From Ureibacillus thermophilus (GTDB lineage: Bacteria > Bacillota > Bacilli > Bacillales_A > Planococcaceae): DNA of 64,000 nt. Both the position numbers and the translations under genes were made by a program. Numbering within the stretch: position 1 is the first letter of the stretch; the number at the start of each line of letters is the position of its first letter. Below, piece after piece: positions 27,536 to 36,815 of this stretch. The notes under the pieces are model-generated. The model did no database searches and had not been told where the DNA came from. It saw only the letters and a list, made by a program, of their open reading frames with translations. The stretch lies in the NCBI RefSeq assembly GCF_004331915.1, contig NZ_CP036528.1, forward strand, positions 1,869,145 to 1,933,144, written 5' to 3'.

Positions 27536-28133
27536 AATTGGAGCCGTTATTTTAGCAGCAGGAAAATCCACCCGCATGGGAAAACCAAAGCTTTTATTAC
27601 CATATAAAGGAAAACCTCTTTTTATGCATCCACTTCAACTAGCACTCCAACATCAATTGCATCCTATTGTTTGTATTACAGGTTGTTACCATGAACAAAT
27701 GAGACACCTATTATCTCCTCTTGAAAAGGATGTGGCAGTAGTATTCAATTCCTCTTTTGAAAGCGGGATGGCCTCTTCTTTAAAAATCGGTATCCAATCG
27801 ATGCCAAAACAGGTCGATGCGGCGCTAATTTTTTTAGGAGATCAGCCCCTTATACCAGAAAAAGTGGTGCAAAGAATCATGAAGGAATTTAAAAAAAGCA
27901 AAAGGGAAGGAATCAAAATTATTCGGCCGCTATTTGGCAAGCGGTTGGGGCATCCGATTTTATTTGAAAAAAGCCTATTTCGAGAATTTGAAGGATTAGA
28001 AGGAGATGAAGGAGGAAAATCCATCATCAATCGGCACAAAGAGGCTTTAAAGCTTTTGCACTTTGAAAGGGAGGAATGGGGAATCGATATTGACACGGAA
28101 GAAGAATACAGGATTTTAATTGAAAAGGACTGA
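27528..28133 (+). CDS. pucB: MobA-like nucleotidyltransferase (PucB-like)
   Basis: 201 residues with the nucleotidyltransferase signature GAVILAAGKSTRMGKPKLLLPY and the metal-binding FLGDQPL. Relatives attach CMP or GMP to molybdopterin; for xanthine dehydrogenase the cytidyl form (MocA-type) is usual. ATG 27528 is chosen (AGGGA about 10 nt upstream, 8-bp overlap with xdhC); ATG 27510 would add six residues. The order pucA-pucB matches B. subtilis. Confidence 0.88.
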   Translation: MCKIGAVILAAGKSTRMGKPKLLLPYKGKPLFMHPLQLALQHQLHPIVCITGCYHEQMRHLLSPLEKDVAVVFNSSFESGMASSLKIGIQSMPKQVDAALIFLGDQPLIPEKVVQRIMKEFKKSKREGIKIIRPLFGKRLGHPILFEKSLFREFEGLEGDEGGKSIINRHKEALKLLHFEREEWGIDIDTEEEYRILIEKD

Positions 28134-28139
28134 GGAGCG

Positions 28140-29141
28140 ATGACGATTTTTGACGCATGCGCTAGACCACTCCATAGTGTAAGAATTTCCGTAATCGACC
28201 GCTGCAATTTGCGCTGCACTTATTGCATGCCTGCTGAAGTTTTCGGAAAAGATTATCCCTTTTTGCCGGCTAGTAAATTATTATCCTTTGATGAGATTGA
28301 AAGGCTAACGCGGATTTTTGCATCCCTCGGAGTCAGAAAAATTCGTTTAACAGGGGGTGAACCGCTGCTCCGTAAAGGGTTGACGAAACTTGTTGAGCGA
28401 TTGTTGAACATCAAAGACATTGAAGATGTATCCATTACGACAAACGGGTTGTTACTTGGGGTGTATGCTGCGCGACTTGCAAAAGCCGGCTTGAAACGCA
28501 TTAATGTAAGTTTGGACAGTTTAAATCCCCAAATCTTCGGCCGGATGAATGGGCGCAATGTTTCGGTGGAAAAGGTGCTTTCTTCCATTGAAAAAGCGGC
28601 AGAACAAGGTTTGAAAATTAAAATTAATATGGTTGTGCAAAAGGGCATAAATGATGGGGAGATTTTAGAAATGGCGAAGTTTTGTTATGACCATGATTAT
28701 ACATTGCGCTTTATTGAATATATGGATGTGGGGAATACAAACAGTTGGGAGCTGTCGCAAGTTTTTCCCAATAGAGAGATTCTAAAAATTCTCAAGCAGC
28801 ACTATGAAATCATCCCTGTTTCTGATATGGAAATGGGGGAAGTGGCAAAACGGTACAAATATAAAGGAACCCATAAAGAAATCGGCTTCATTTCATCTGT
28901 CACAGAACCTTTCTGCTCGGGCTGTAACCGGCTGCGCATTTCTGCAGATGGTAAACTTTATACTTGTTTATTTGCATCCCAAGGAAAAGATTTACGGCAT
29001 TTGTTGCAAAAGGGCAGCGATGAGGAACTGAAACAGATGATTTCAACTATTTGGCAAATGCGAAAAGATCAATATTCAAACGAACGGGGTTCAATGGTCA
29101 ACAATAAAAGCAAAATAGAAATGTCATACATTGGTGGTTAA
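28140..29141 (+). CDS. moaA: GTP 3',8-cyclase MoaA
   Basis: 333 residues of the radical SAM superfamily; catalyses the first step of molybdopterin synthesis. It has the radical-SAM cluster motif CNLRCTYC near residue 21, LTGGEPLLR, and the second iron-sulfur cluster motif in EPFCSGCNRLRI with CLFA further on. The double glycine at the very C-terminus (YIGG) that stimulates the reaction is intact. It lies 6 bp after the MobA-like gene. It is the only moa/moe biosynthesis gene in the window, so MoaC, MoaD/E and MoeA must be elsewhere. Confidence 0.94.
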   Translation: MTIFDACARPLHSVRISVIDRCNLRCTYCMPAEVFGKDYPFLPASKLLSFDEIERLTRIFASLGVRKIRLTGGEPLLRKGLTKLVERLLNIKDIEDVSITTNGLLLGVYAARLAKAGLKRINVSLDSLNPQIFGRMNGRNVSVEKVLSSIEKAAEQGLKIKINMVVQKGINDGEILEMAKFCYDHDYTLRFIEYMDVGNTNSWELSQVFPNREILKILKQHYEIIPVSDMEMGEVAKRYKYKGTHKEIGFISSVTEPFCSGCNRLRISADGKLYTCLFASQGKDLRHLLQKGSDEELKQMISTIWQMRKDQYSNERGSMVNNKSKIEMSYIGG

Positions 29142-29421
29142 TATTTTTTATTTTTCTTTTTATTCCAGGTAAGTCTCTTTGTTTACATTATTTAAGCTGA
29201 TCGGCTAACGAATATGCAAGTTTTTTCGACGAAATCTAAATCCTCTTAGAAGCTGCAAATCGTTTATTTCCTCTAGAAAAACATTTCCTCTCAGAAACTG
29301 GCATGTTAGTTTTTGTGACATCAATTTGTAAGATTTTTTATTATGTTTGTTTAATATATACAAAAAAATTCTTAATTTTTAGTGATTGTATTGATAGTTA
29401 TTCCATTTTTCTGTTGATATC

Positions 29422-29440
29422 ATGTAATAAAATCTTACAT
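29422..29440 (+). promoter_or_regulatory. Candidate operator before the xanthine dehydrogenase operon
   Basis: The 19-bp ATGTAATAAAATCTTACAT is an ATGTAA-N7-TTACAT palindrome. It differs at only two positions from a site at 47209-47227 between pucR and pucF. A partial copy in the opposite sense (12 leading positions nearly identical) is at 29326-29344. The rest of 29142-29469 is A/T-rich without a gene. A regulator such as PucR is the natural candidate, but the sequence differs from the PucR box reported in B. subtilis. Confidence 0.5.
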
Positions 29441-29469
29441 GAAAATTGAAATGAAAAGGAGGAGTGTGA

Positions 29470-30348
29470 ATGGCGGTTCAAAAAGTTTCCTCTCAAATCT
29501 CGACTGTTTGGATACCATCCAGCATACAAGAAGCGGTTTCGCTAAAAAATCGTCTTGCCCCGGATGCAGCATACGTTTCAGGTGCAACATTGCTTCAACT
29601 TAAATGGCAAGCAGGCGTAGAGATGCCAAAGCATCATATTAGTTTGGAAAAAATTCCTGATTTACGGCAGCTGAACGTAGATAAGGGCCATTTAGAAATT
29701 GGTGCGGGTACGACACTAAGCACATTGCGTAACCATTCTGTGATCAGAACGGTACACCCAATCATTTCGGAAGCTGCAAAAACCATTGCAGCGCCAGCCG
29801 TTCGAAATCGAGGAACAGTAGGCGGCAATGTCATGTGGGGGGAAGGGGATTTAATCCCTTTGTTATTAACCATGGAAGCCCAGTTGACATTCTTTGCAAA
29901 AAATGGCTTTCAAACCGTTGAAATGGCAGATTGGTTAAACAGCTCCGATTTTCGCGATGTATTATTAGTAAAAGTGGCCATTCCTGAAAGAGATTCCTCC
30001 ACCCAATCCTTTTACAGAAAAATTGGCAGAAGGGAAACATTCACGGCAGCAATTGTAACCATTGCCGGTCAAGTGCGGTTTTCCAATAAAGATGGGTTTA
30101 CGGAAGTTCGTCTTGCCATTGGCGGAGGAAGCAATAAACCTTTGAGGCTTGTTAAAATAGAACAATATTTATTGGGAAAATCAGTGGAGAAAATCCATTG
30201 GCCAACTGTTTATCAATGGATTTTAAAGGAATTTCATCCGTCAAGCGATGCATTTGTCTCTAGCGAGTATAAGAAAAAAGTGGCTGCCAATTTAATCATT
30301 TCGGAACTTCGGCGGTTGTTGTTCCTACAAGAGGAGGCATGTGTATGA
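29470..30348 (+). CDS. pucC: Xanthine dehydrogenase, FAD-binding subunit (PucC/CoxM type)
   Basis: 292 residues with the PCMH-type FAD fold: YVSGATLLQLKWQAG, GAGTTLSTLRNH, AAPAVRNRGTVGGNVMWGEGDLIPLLL and a CO dehydrogenase flavoprotein C-terminal domain (AIGGGSNKPLRL). It passes electrons from the 2Fe-2S subunit to NAD+ or another acceptor. ATG 29470 lies about 6 nt behind AAAGGAGGAG. It overlaps pucD through ATGA. It heads an operon of seven genes, pucCDE plus an ABC importer. Confidence 0.9.
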   Translation: MAVQKVSSQISTVWIPSSIQEAVSLKNRLAPDAAYVSGATLLQLKWQAGVEMPKHHISLEKIPDLRQLNVDKGHLEIGAGTTLSTLRNHSVIRTVHPIISEAAKTIAAPAVRNRGTVGGNVMWGEGDLIPLLLTMEAQLTFFAKNGFQTVEMADWLNSSDFRDVLLVKVAIPERDSSTQSFYRKIGRRETFTAAIVTIAGQVRFSNKDGFTEVRLAIGGGSNKPLRLVKIEQYLLGKSVEKIHWPTVYQWILKEFHPSSDAFVSSEYKKKVAANLIISELRRLLFLQEEACV

Positions 30349-32624
30349 AAGGAAACATACAAGAAAAGGAAAAACGCATTCGGCCAGATGGTGTGGAAAA
30401 AGTAACAGGAAAAATAAAATATTTAACAGATTTATCATTTCCAAACATGCTTGTTGGCAAAGTGCTTCGAAGTGAATATCCCCATGCTAAGATTCTTTCC
30501 ATCAACACAGAAAAAGCAAAACAAATTCCTGGTGTTCATGCGGTGATTACCCACGAGGACATACCAGCAATGAATGGATTCGGTTTAGTAACGCCGGACC
30601 AACCGGTATTTTGCGTCGATCGAGTGCGCTATATCGGGGATGCCATTGCGGCAGTGGCAGCTGAAAGTCTTGAAAGTGCCGAAGAAGCATTGCGTTGTAT
30701 TGAAGTAAAATATGAGCCTTTGGAAGTGCTGGATAGCCCAGAAAAAGCATTGCACCCGGATGCAATCAAACTGCACCCACAAGGCAATATTTGCCATAAA
30801 GCTTCCTATAAAAAAGGAAATGTGGAAGAAGCGTTTAAACAATGTACTTACATAATAGAAGAAACTTACGAACTTCCAAGACAAATGCATGGGTTTATTG
30901 AAACTGAAGGAGGCGTTTTTGTTCCAGATGAAGACGGCGGCATCACGGTGTTTGCAGGCACACAGCACGGATTTAAAGACCGCTTTCAACTTTCAAGAAT
31001 TTTAGGAATTCCTGAAACGAAAATTCGGGTGATTTCCAGTCCAATGGGCGGCTCATTTGGCGGAAAGGATGAATTGAATATCCAACCTTATGGCTCACTG
31101 CTTGCCCTTAAAACGGGACGCCCTGTGAAAATTCACAATACAAGAGTGGAATCTGTTCGAGCTGGAATAAAGAGACATCCGATGAAAATTACCATGAAAA
31201 CCGGCGTAGATGCAAATGGCAAGCTCCTAGCGCACAAAGTCAACATCGTGGCGGATAAAGGGGCTTATACGACATTGGGTCCGGCAGTATTAGATTTCGC
31301 CGTTGAACATGCAGCAGGGCCGTATATGATACCAAATATCGACACAGAAGGGGTATTAGTTTTCACCAATAATGGAATGTCTGGAGAGTTTCGTGGATTT
31401 GGCGGCAATCAGGTAACCTTTGCTTTAGAAGGGCAACTGGATCGTTTAGCGGAAAGGCTTCAAATGGATCCTATTGAGTTACGGCGAAAAAATTTAAGAA
31501 AAGAAACGGACTTGGGGCCAGTAGGGCAAATGATCGCTCCAACCGATGGCGCTTCACTTGTATTAGAAGGTGTAAGCAAATTGATGAACACCAACCGAAA
31601 GCAACAGGATGAGCAGCCTTGGATTTTTAAAGGCACAGGAATAGCTATTGGCATGCATGGCGGAGGTCTCGGAAAAGGGCGAATTGACCATGCAGGAGGA
31701 CGGTTGTCATTAGCGAAAGATGGGAAAATTGAAATTTCCTTTGGTTTTGAAGAATGCGGCCAAGGATTAGTGGCAGTGATTGAAAATTTAACGATTTCAG
31801 AGCTTGGATGCGGCAAAGATGATATTCGGATTGTCATCAGCGATACAGATCGGGTGCCGATTTCCGGTTCATCCACTGCTTCACGCAGCACGAATATGGT
31901 TTGGCAATCTTTAAAAAGATTAAAAGAACCATTTATGAAAATGTTATACGAAGAAGCTGCTGAACTGCTGAAATTGCCGGAAGATGAAATGACATTGGGC
32001 GTCGGCGGCATATGGCTTAAAGGTCGATCAGATGGTCCGTGTATCACGTATGAAGAAATGGCGAGAAAATCCGAAAAGGAACTTTCCTATACAACGAATT
32101 TCCATTTCCCTATTACACCAACCCCTGATGCCATACCTGGTGCACATTTTTTATATACCTTTGGCGGCATCAAAGTGGACGTGGAAGTAAATGGATTAAC
32201 AGGCAAAGTGATAGTAACATCCATTGACCATGTAATTTCGGCAGGGCCGGTGGTGAGCCCGAATGGCTACGTTGGGCAAATTGAAGGCGGCGGGGTCATG
32301 TCCCTTGGGTATACATTGCTGGAAGAAGCAAAAATGATTGATGGAAAATATGCATCAGAAAATTTTGATACGTATTTGATGCCAAATATTGTAGATGTAC
32401 CATTCGATACAAATGTTTATGCCATTGAGGAATTGGCTGAAGGAGATGAGTATGGGCCTAGAGGTGTAGGAGAAATTGGAACAATCGCCATTATCCCTGC
32501 TATTGCCAAAGCCGTTCATGATGCAACCGGCCTTTGGATCAATAAACTTCCGATTTCGCCAGAGGAATTGCTAAATCATATGGAACAAAAGGGGATGATT
32601 CCATGGGTATTAAACAAGATGTGA
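30345..32624 (+). CDS. pucD: Xanthine dehydrogenase, molybdenum cofactor-binding subunit (PucD type)
   Basis: 759 residues, the catalytic subunit that hydroxylates hypoxanthine and xanthine to urate. Recognisable blocks are VTGKIKYLTDL near the N-terminus, SPMGGSFGGKDELNIQPYG, GMSGEFRGFGGNQVTFALEGQ (molybdopterin contacts), ISGSSTASRSTNMVW, and GPRGVGEIGTIAIIPA, which carries the catalytic glutamate. ATG 30345 is 7 nt after GAGGAGG; ATG 30339 is too close to it. The 3' end overlaps pucE by 22 bp. Confidence 0.92.
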   Translation: MKGNIQEKEKRIRPDGVEKVTGKIKYLTDLSFPNMLVGKVLRSEYPHAKILSINTEKAKQIPGVHAVITHEDIPAMNGFGLVTPDQPVFCVDRVRYIGDAIAAVAAESLESAEEALRCIEVKYEPLEVLDSPEKALHPDAIKLHPQGNICHKASYKKGNVEEAFKQCTYIIEETYELPRQMHGFIETEGGVFVPDEDGGITVFAGTQHGFKDRFQLSRILGIPETKIRVISSPMGGSFGGKDELNIQPYGSLLALKTGRPVKIHNTRVESVRAGIKRHPMKITMKTGVDANGKLLAHKVNIVADKGAYTTLGPAVLDFAVEHAAGPYMIPNIDTEGVLVFTNNGMSGEFRGFGGNQVTFALEGQLDRLAERLQMDPIELRRKNLRKETDLGPVGQMIAPTDGASLVLEGVSKLMNTNRKQQDEQPWIFKGTGIAIGMHGGGLGKGRIDHAGGRLSLAKDGKIEISFGFEECGQGLVAVIENLTISELGCGKDDIRIVISDTDRVPISGSSTASRSTNMVWQSLKRLKEPFMKMLYEEAAELLKLPEDEMTLGVGGIWLKGRSDGPCITYEEMARKSEKELSYTTNFHFPITPTPDAIPGAHFLYTFGGIKVDVEVNGLTGKVIVTSIDHVISAGPVVSPNGYVGQIEGGGVMSLGYTLLEEAKMIDGKYASENFDTYLMPNIVDVPFDTNVYAIEELAEGDEYGPRGVGEIGTIAIIPAIAKAVHDATGLWINKLPISPEELLNHMEQKGMIPWVLNKM

Positions 32625-33121
32625 AATTAGAAATGTCGGCTTTACATTATGAAAACCTTATGACGTTAAGCGTCCGAATCAACGATGAAAAAGTGGAAGT
32701 CAAAGTGCCGCCGACGCTATCGCTTGCGGTCATTTTAAGAAATTATTTTCAATTGACTGGCACGAAAATTGCTTGCGGCATTGGACGATGCGGCGCTTGC
32801 TCCATTTTGCTGGATGATGAGCTGGTCAATGCTTGCTTGGTGATGGCTTACCAAGCTAATGGTAAAAGCATTACGACCATTGAAGGGCTCAGCAAACTAT
32901 CTTTAGATGAGGTACAGGAAGCCTTTTTAAAACAAGGCGGTTACCAATGCGGATATTGTACACCAGGGATGATTATGGCGGTAAAGGCAATGTTTGATCG
33001 AAACCCACATCCCCAAGAATCGGATATTGAAGAAGCGTTGGCGGGCAATTTATGTCGCTGTACAGGATATGGAGGCATATTACGGGCAGTCAAATATGTT
33101 ATGAATCAAAAACATTATTGA
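32603..33121 (+). CDS. pucE: Xanthine dehydrogenase, 2Fe-2S subunit (PucE type)
   Basis: 172 residues with both iron-sulfur motifs: the plant-ferredoxin-like CGIGRCGACSILLDD with a further cysteine in NACLV, and the four-helix motif QCGYCTPGM...CRCTGYGG. It carries electrons from the molybdenum site to FAD. ATG 32603 follows AAAAGGGGATG. It is slightly longer at the N-terminus than most relatives. The importer ATPase begins 14 bp further on, so uptake and oxidation genes are co-transcribed. Confidence 0.93.
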   Translation: MGIKQDVKLEMSALHYENLMTLSVRINDEKVEVKVPPTLSLAVILRNYFQLTGTKIACGIGRCGACSILLDDELVNACLVMAYQANGKSITTIEGLSKLSLDEVQEAFLKQGGYQCGYCTPGMIMAVKAMFDRNPHPQESDIEEALAGNLCRCTGYGGILRAVKYVMNQKHY

Positions 33122-33135
33122 AAGGAGGGGATTTC

Positions 33136-34698
33136 ATGGAATCACCGCTCTATGCCATTGACATGCAGGATATTGTAAAAAAATTCGGCAGCGTTATTGC
33201 TCTTGACCATGTGAACTTTCAAGTGAAAAAAGGAGAGATTCATGCGTTATTAGGGGAAAATGGCGCCGGCAAAAGCACCATTATGAGTATATTATCAGGA
33301 ATTTATCGGGCAGATAGCGGAACGGTTGCCATTAATGGAAAGATGGTGGATATCCGTTCTCCAAAAGAGGCAATAGAATTAGGGATTGGAATGGTCCATC
33401 AAAACTTCCGCTTAGTAGATTCCCTAAATGCTATTGAAAACATCATTTTAGGGGAAACAAAACATAAATGGCGCGGCGCTTCCTGGATGAAAAAGAAGAA
33501 GCAACAAATAGCAGAAATTAGCGAGCGGTATGGATTGATTTTTCCAACCGATGTCCCGATTTGGCAACTATCCGTTGGGGAGCAGCAGCGGGTTGAAATT
33601 GTCAAAACCCTCTATAAAGAGGCAGATATTATTATTTTTGATGAACCGACATCGGTGTTGACGCCCGGGGAAGCCGAGCAGCTTTTTGTTACAATGCGCG
33701 CTTTAAAAAAAGCTGGAAAAACGATGATTATCACAACTCATAAATTAAAAGAAGTTATGGCCGTTGCCGATCGCATTTCTGTCATGAGAAAAGGGAAGAT
33801 GATTGCCCAATTCGATCGGAAGGAAACAACAATGGAACAGTTGGCAAATTTAATGGTTGAAAATGCAGCAGCACATGAAATTCCTATTCCTTTTCTTCCA
33901 TTGGGAAAACCTATTTTGGAAGTGAAAGATTTAACCGTAAAAACAAAGCAGCATTATGAGGCGCTGAAAGGAATCGAGTTTACCGTTCATGAACATGAGA
34001 TTGTAGGAGTCGCCGGTGTTGCCGGAAATGGTCAAAAACAGTTGGCCGAGGCGTTAACCGGATTAATTCCTTGGACACAAGGGTCAGTCACATTAAATGG
34101 AGAAAAGCTAGCCTCCACAACGGTAAAAGAGTTGATTGATAAAGGCGTTGCTCATATCCCCGAGAATCGCATGAAAAGCGGTTTAGCTGGAAGTTTAGGT
34201 TCGGTCGATAACTTGCTAATGAAGTCGTATCGAACAAATCAGCGCACAAAATATGGACTATTGAAGAAAAAGCAAAATGACGCATGGGCCATGGAGCTAA
34301 TAAAAAAATTTAATGTACGGACGCCTGATTTAATAAGCCCTGTACGCCAGCTTTCAGGCGGCAATCAGCAAAAGCTGCTGTTTGCTAGAGAAATGGATTT
34401 GAATCCAAAGCTAATGATTGCTGTGCATCCTACCCAAGGGCTTGATGTCGGGGCGACAAAAGCTGTACATGAAATGCTTTTATCCCTGCGGCAAAAAGGA
34501 AGCGGCGTATTGCTGATATCTGAAGATTTAGATGAAATTTTGCAGCTGTCGGATAAAATTTTAGTTCTTTACAACGGCCGCATCACGGGTGTATTGAGCC
34601 GTCAAGAAGCGACAAAAGAATGGATTGGCCGATTGATGGCCGGATTAACATATGAAGCGGAAGCGGGTGGCAGAAATGATTCAAAAATCGTCGTATGA
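33136..34698 (+). CDS. ABC transporter ATPase of a BMP-type purine/nucleoside importer
   Basis: 520 residues with two fused ABC domains, as in sugar and nucleoside importers (NupO/YufO type). Domain 1 has Walker A GENGAGKST, signature SVGEQQRVEI and Walker B IIFDEPTSVL. Domain 2 has a degenerate Walker A (GVAGNGQKQL), signature SGGNQQKLLFA and MIAVHPTQGLD. Two permeases and a lipoprotein follow. Being in one operon with xanthine dehydrogenase, the substrate is likely a purine base or nucleoside, perhaps hypoxanthine, xanthine or urate. ATG 33136 follows AAAGGAGGGG. Confidence 0.9.
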   Translation: MESPLYAIDMQDIVKKFGSVIALDHVNFQVKKGEIHALLGENGAGKSTIMSILSGIYRADSGTVAINGKMVDIRSPKEAIELGIGMVHQNFRLVDSLNAIENIILGETKHKWRGASWMKKKKQQIAEISERYGLIFPTDVPIWQLSVGEQQRVEIVKTLYKEADIIIFDEPTSVLTPGEAEQLFVTMRALKKAGKTMIITTHKLKEVMAVADRISVMRKGKMIAQFDRKETTMEQLANLMVENAAAHEIPIPFLPLGKPILEVKDLTVKTKQHYEALKGIEFTVHEHEIVGVAGVAGNGQKQLAEALTGLIPWTQGSVTLNGEKLASTTVKELIDKGVAHIPENRMKSGLAGSLGSVDNLLMKSYRTNQRTKYGLLKKKQNDAWAMELIKKFNVRTPDLISPVRQLSGGNQQKLLFAREMDLNPKLMIAVHPTQGLDVGATKAVHEMLLSLRQKGSGVLLISEDLDEILQLSDKILVLYNGRITGVLSRQEATKEWIGRLMAGLTYEAEAGGRNDSKIVV

Positions 34699-35791
34699 CA
34701 AATTATCACCAGACCTTCAACCCTCAAGAAAAAAAGCATTCTTCTTTCCCTATAGTTTGCAATATGATCCCCATAAAAAATCGAATCCATGGCTGGTGCC
34801 AATTTTATCTGTAGTTGCAGCTTTATTCATTTGTTCCGTTTTTCTATTATTCAATGATTATAATCCGATAGAAGTTTATCAAAGAATGTTTTCAAGCGCC
34901 TTTGGTTCCAGTTTTGGCATCAGTGAAACGATTGTCAAAGCCATTCCATTATTATTGTGTGGTTTAGGTGTGGCCATTGCTTATAAAATTGCTATTTGGA
35001 ATATTGGGGCGGAAGGGCAATTTGTATTAGGAGCGATTGGGGCAACAGCCATTACCATTTATTTTCCTAATTTGCCTGGAGTCCTGTACATTCCATTGAT
35101 GATGTTTGCAGGAATTGCAACAGGCGCCTTATGGGGATTATTTACCGCCATTCCTCGAACTTATTTTAAAGTGAATGAACTCATTACTTCCCTCATGTTG
35201 AATTATGTGGCATTGCTTTTGCTCGACTACTTAGTCTATGAACCTTGGCGCGATCCGGAAGGGTTCAATTTTCCGGGCACCCCTCAGTTTACCCCCTTTC
35301 AAATGTTAGCGAATATCGGAAGCACCCGTCTTCATTTTGGTTTGATATTTGCAATTGCTGCTTTGATTATATTTGCCTTTTTGCTGACAAAAACTCGCTG
35401 GGGATATGAATTGAAATTATTAGGGGCAAATAAAGAGGCAGCTCAAAATGCCGGGATTCATATCAACCGACATATTTTGCTTGTGATGCTAATCAGCGGT
35501 GGTTTGGCAGGATTTGCAGGGGCAATCGAAGTTTCAGGTGTAGCCCATCGATTAATGTATGGCATTTCACCGGGATATGGTTATACCGCCATCATTGTGG
35601 CATGGCTCGCGAAATTAAATCCTTGGGCAATGGTAATCACTTCTCTCTTTATTGGCGCTTTAATTGTCGGGGGCTATAGTGTGCAACTGATTGGGCTGCC
35701 ATCCTCATTTTCGTCCATGATTCAAGGACTGATTCTCATTTGCTTATTGAGTGGTGAAATGCTCAGCAAATATCGATTGAAAAGAATGTAA
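34676..35791 (+). CDS. ABC transporter permease 1 (BPD/BMP-type importer)
   Basis: 371 residues, about ten membrane spans, in the branched-chain/nucleoside permease family. Key blocks are AYKIAIWNIGAEGQFVLGAIGA and VNELITSLMLNYVALLLLDYLV in the first half and GYELKLLGANKEAAQNAGI, the loop that contacts the ATPase. It overlaps the ATPase gene by 23 bp. ATG 34676 is used; GTG 34667 is possible. It forms the channel with the next permease. Confidence 0.88.
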   Translation: MIQKSSYDKLSPDLQPSRKKAFFFPYSLQYDPHKKSNPWLVPILSVVAALFICSVFLLFNDYNPIEVYQRMFSSAFGSSFGISETIVKAIPLLLCGLGVAIAYKIAIWNIGAEGQFVLGAIGATAITIYFPNLPGVLYIPLMMFAGIATGALWGLFTAIPRTYFKVNELITSLMLNYVALLLLDYLVYEPWRDPEGFNFPGTPQFTPFQMLANIGSTRLHFGLIFAIAALIIFAFLLTKTRWGYELKLLGANKEAAQNAGIHINRHILLVMLISGGLAGFAGAIEVSGVAHRLMYGISPGYGYTAIIVAWLAKLNPWAMVITSLFIGALIVGGYSVQLIGLPSSFSSMIQGLILICLLSGEMLSKYRLKRM

Positions 35792-35812
35792 TGGTAAAAG
35801 GAGGCTACCGCT

Positions 35813-36742
35813 ATGGACGTCATTCCACTGATACTTGTAGCAGCTATTTCCGGAGGGACAACGCTTTTATTTGCCGTACTGGGCGGCATTTTAAATGAAA
35901 AAGCGGGCGTCACCAATTTAGGCACGGAAGGAATTATGTTGATGGGGGCTGTGATTTCAGCAACCACTTATATTCGGACAGAAAGTATTTTGTTTGCGGT
36001 TTTCGTCACGTTGATTGTAGCAGGCATATTAGGACTTGTTCATGCGATACTTTGCGTTACTCTCAGGACGAATCAAACGGTGACAGGGCTTGCCATGACG
36101 CTCTTTGGAACGGGTTTTAGCGCATATTTAGGAAAACCGGTGGCAGGATTGCCGATTTCTGCAAAGATCCCCTCTTTTGATATACCAGGTTTGAGCGCCA
36201 TTCCATTCATTGGCGTCATGTTTCAACAGTTCAATCTATTTATATTGTCAAGTATTTTACTTGCCATTTTCTTATATGTTTATATGTTTAAAACCTCTTG
36301 GGGGCTCCATCTGAAAGCAGTAGGCGATAACCCATCCACATCGGATGCGATGGGGATTTCGGTTGTAGGTATCCGCTATTTTCATGTGATTGCAGGTTCC
36401 ATGCTCATGGGGTTGGCCGGCTGTTATTTAGTGATGGTGTATTCCCCTAGCTGGATTGAAGGGATGACGGCAGGAAGAGGATGGATTGCCATTGCTTTAA
36501 TCATTTTCGCTCGTTGGAATCCATTATTTGCAATTTTTGGTTCTTATTTCTTTGGCGGTTTAGATTCCCTCGGCTTCCGTTTGCAGCTGGTGGAGATTGC
36601 GGTGCCATCCTATTTCTTGAAGATGATTCCATATATTGCAACCATTCTAGTGCTGATGTTTATTGGATGGAAAAATCGCCATAAACCTTCAATCGAGCCA
36701 AAATCTTTAGGCATTCCTTATTTTCGTGAACAACGCTTTTAA
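35813..36742 (+). CDS. ABC transporter permease 2 (BPD/BMP-type importer)
   Basis: 309 residues with eight or nine hydrophobic segments. Marks are GGILNEKAGVTNLGTEGIMLMGA, LRTNQTVTGLAMTLFGTGFSAYLG and the ATPase-contact loop GLHLKAVGDNPSTSDAMGI. It is the NupQ-like partner of permease 1, encoded 21 bp after it behind AAAAGGAGGC. Confidence 0.88.
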   Translation: MDVIPLILVAAISGGTTLLFAVLGGILNEKAGVTNLGTEGIMLMGAVISATTYIRTESILFAVFVTLIVAGILGLVHAILCVTLRTNQTVTGLAMTLFGTGFSAYLGKPVAGLPISAKIPSFDIPGLSAIPFIGVMFQQFNLFILSSILLAIFLYVYMFKTSWGLHLKAVGDNPSTSDAMGISVVGIRYFHVIAGSMLMGLAGCYLVMVYSPSWIEGMTAGRGWIAIALIIFARWNPLFAIFGSYFFGGLDSLGFRLQLVEIAVPSYFLKMIPYIATILVLMFIGWKNRHKPSIEPKSLGIPYFREQRF

Positions 36743-36815
36743 TTAAAGGTGGTGGTGTGAAGGAGAAGATGCTTTTTTTAAAAATGGAAAATTGCAGGAA
36801 ATGGAGGAAAATGAA

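Noticed and set aside
31460-32047. 195-codon minus-strand frame opposite pucD
   Set aside because: Antisense shadow of the molybdenum subunit; no ribosome binding site and composition follows the complementary codons.
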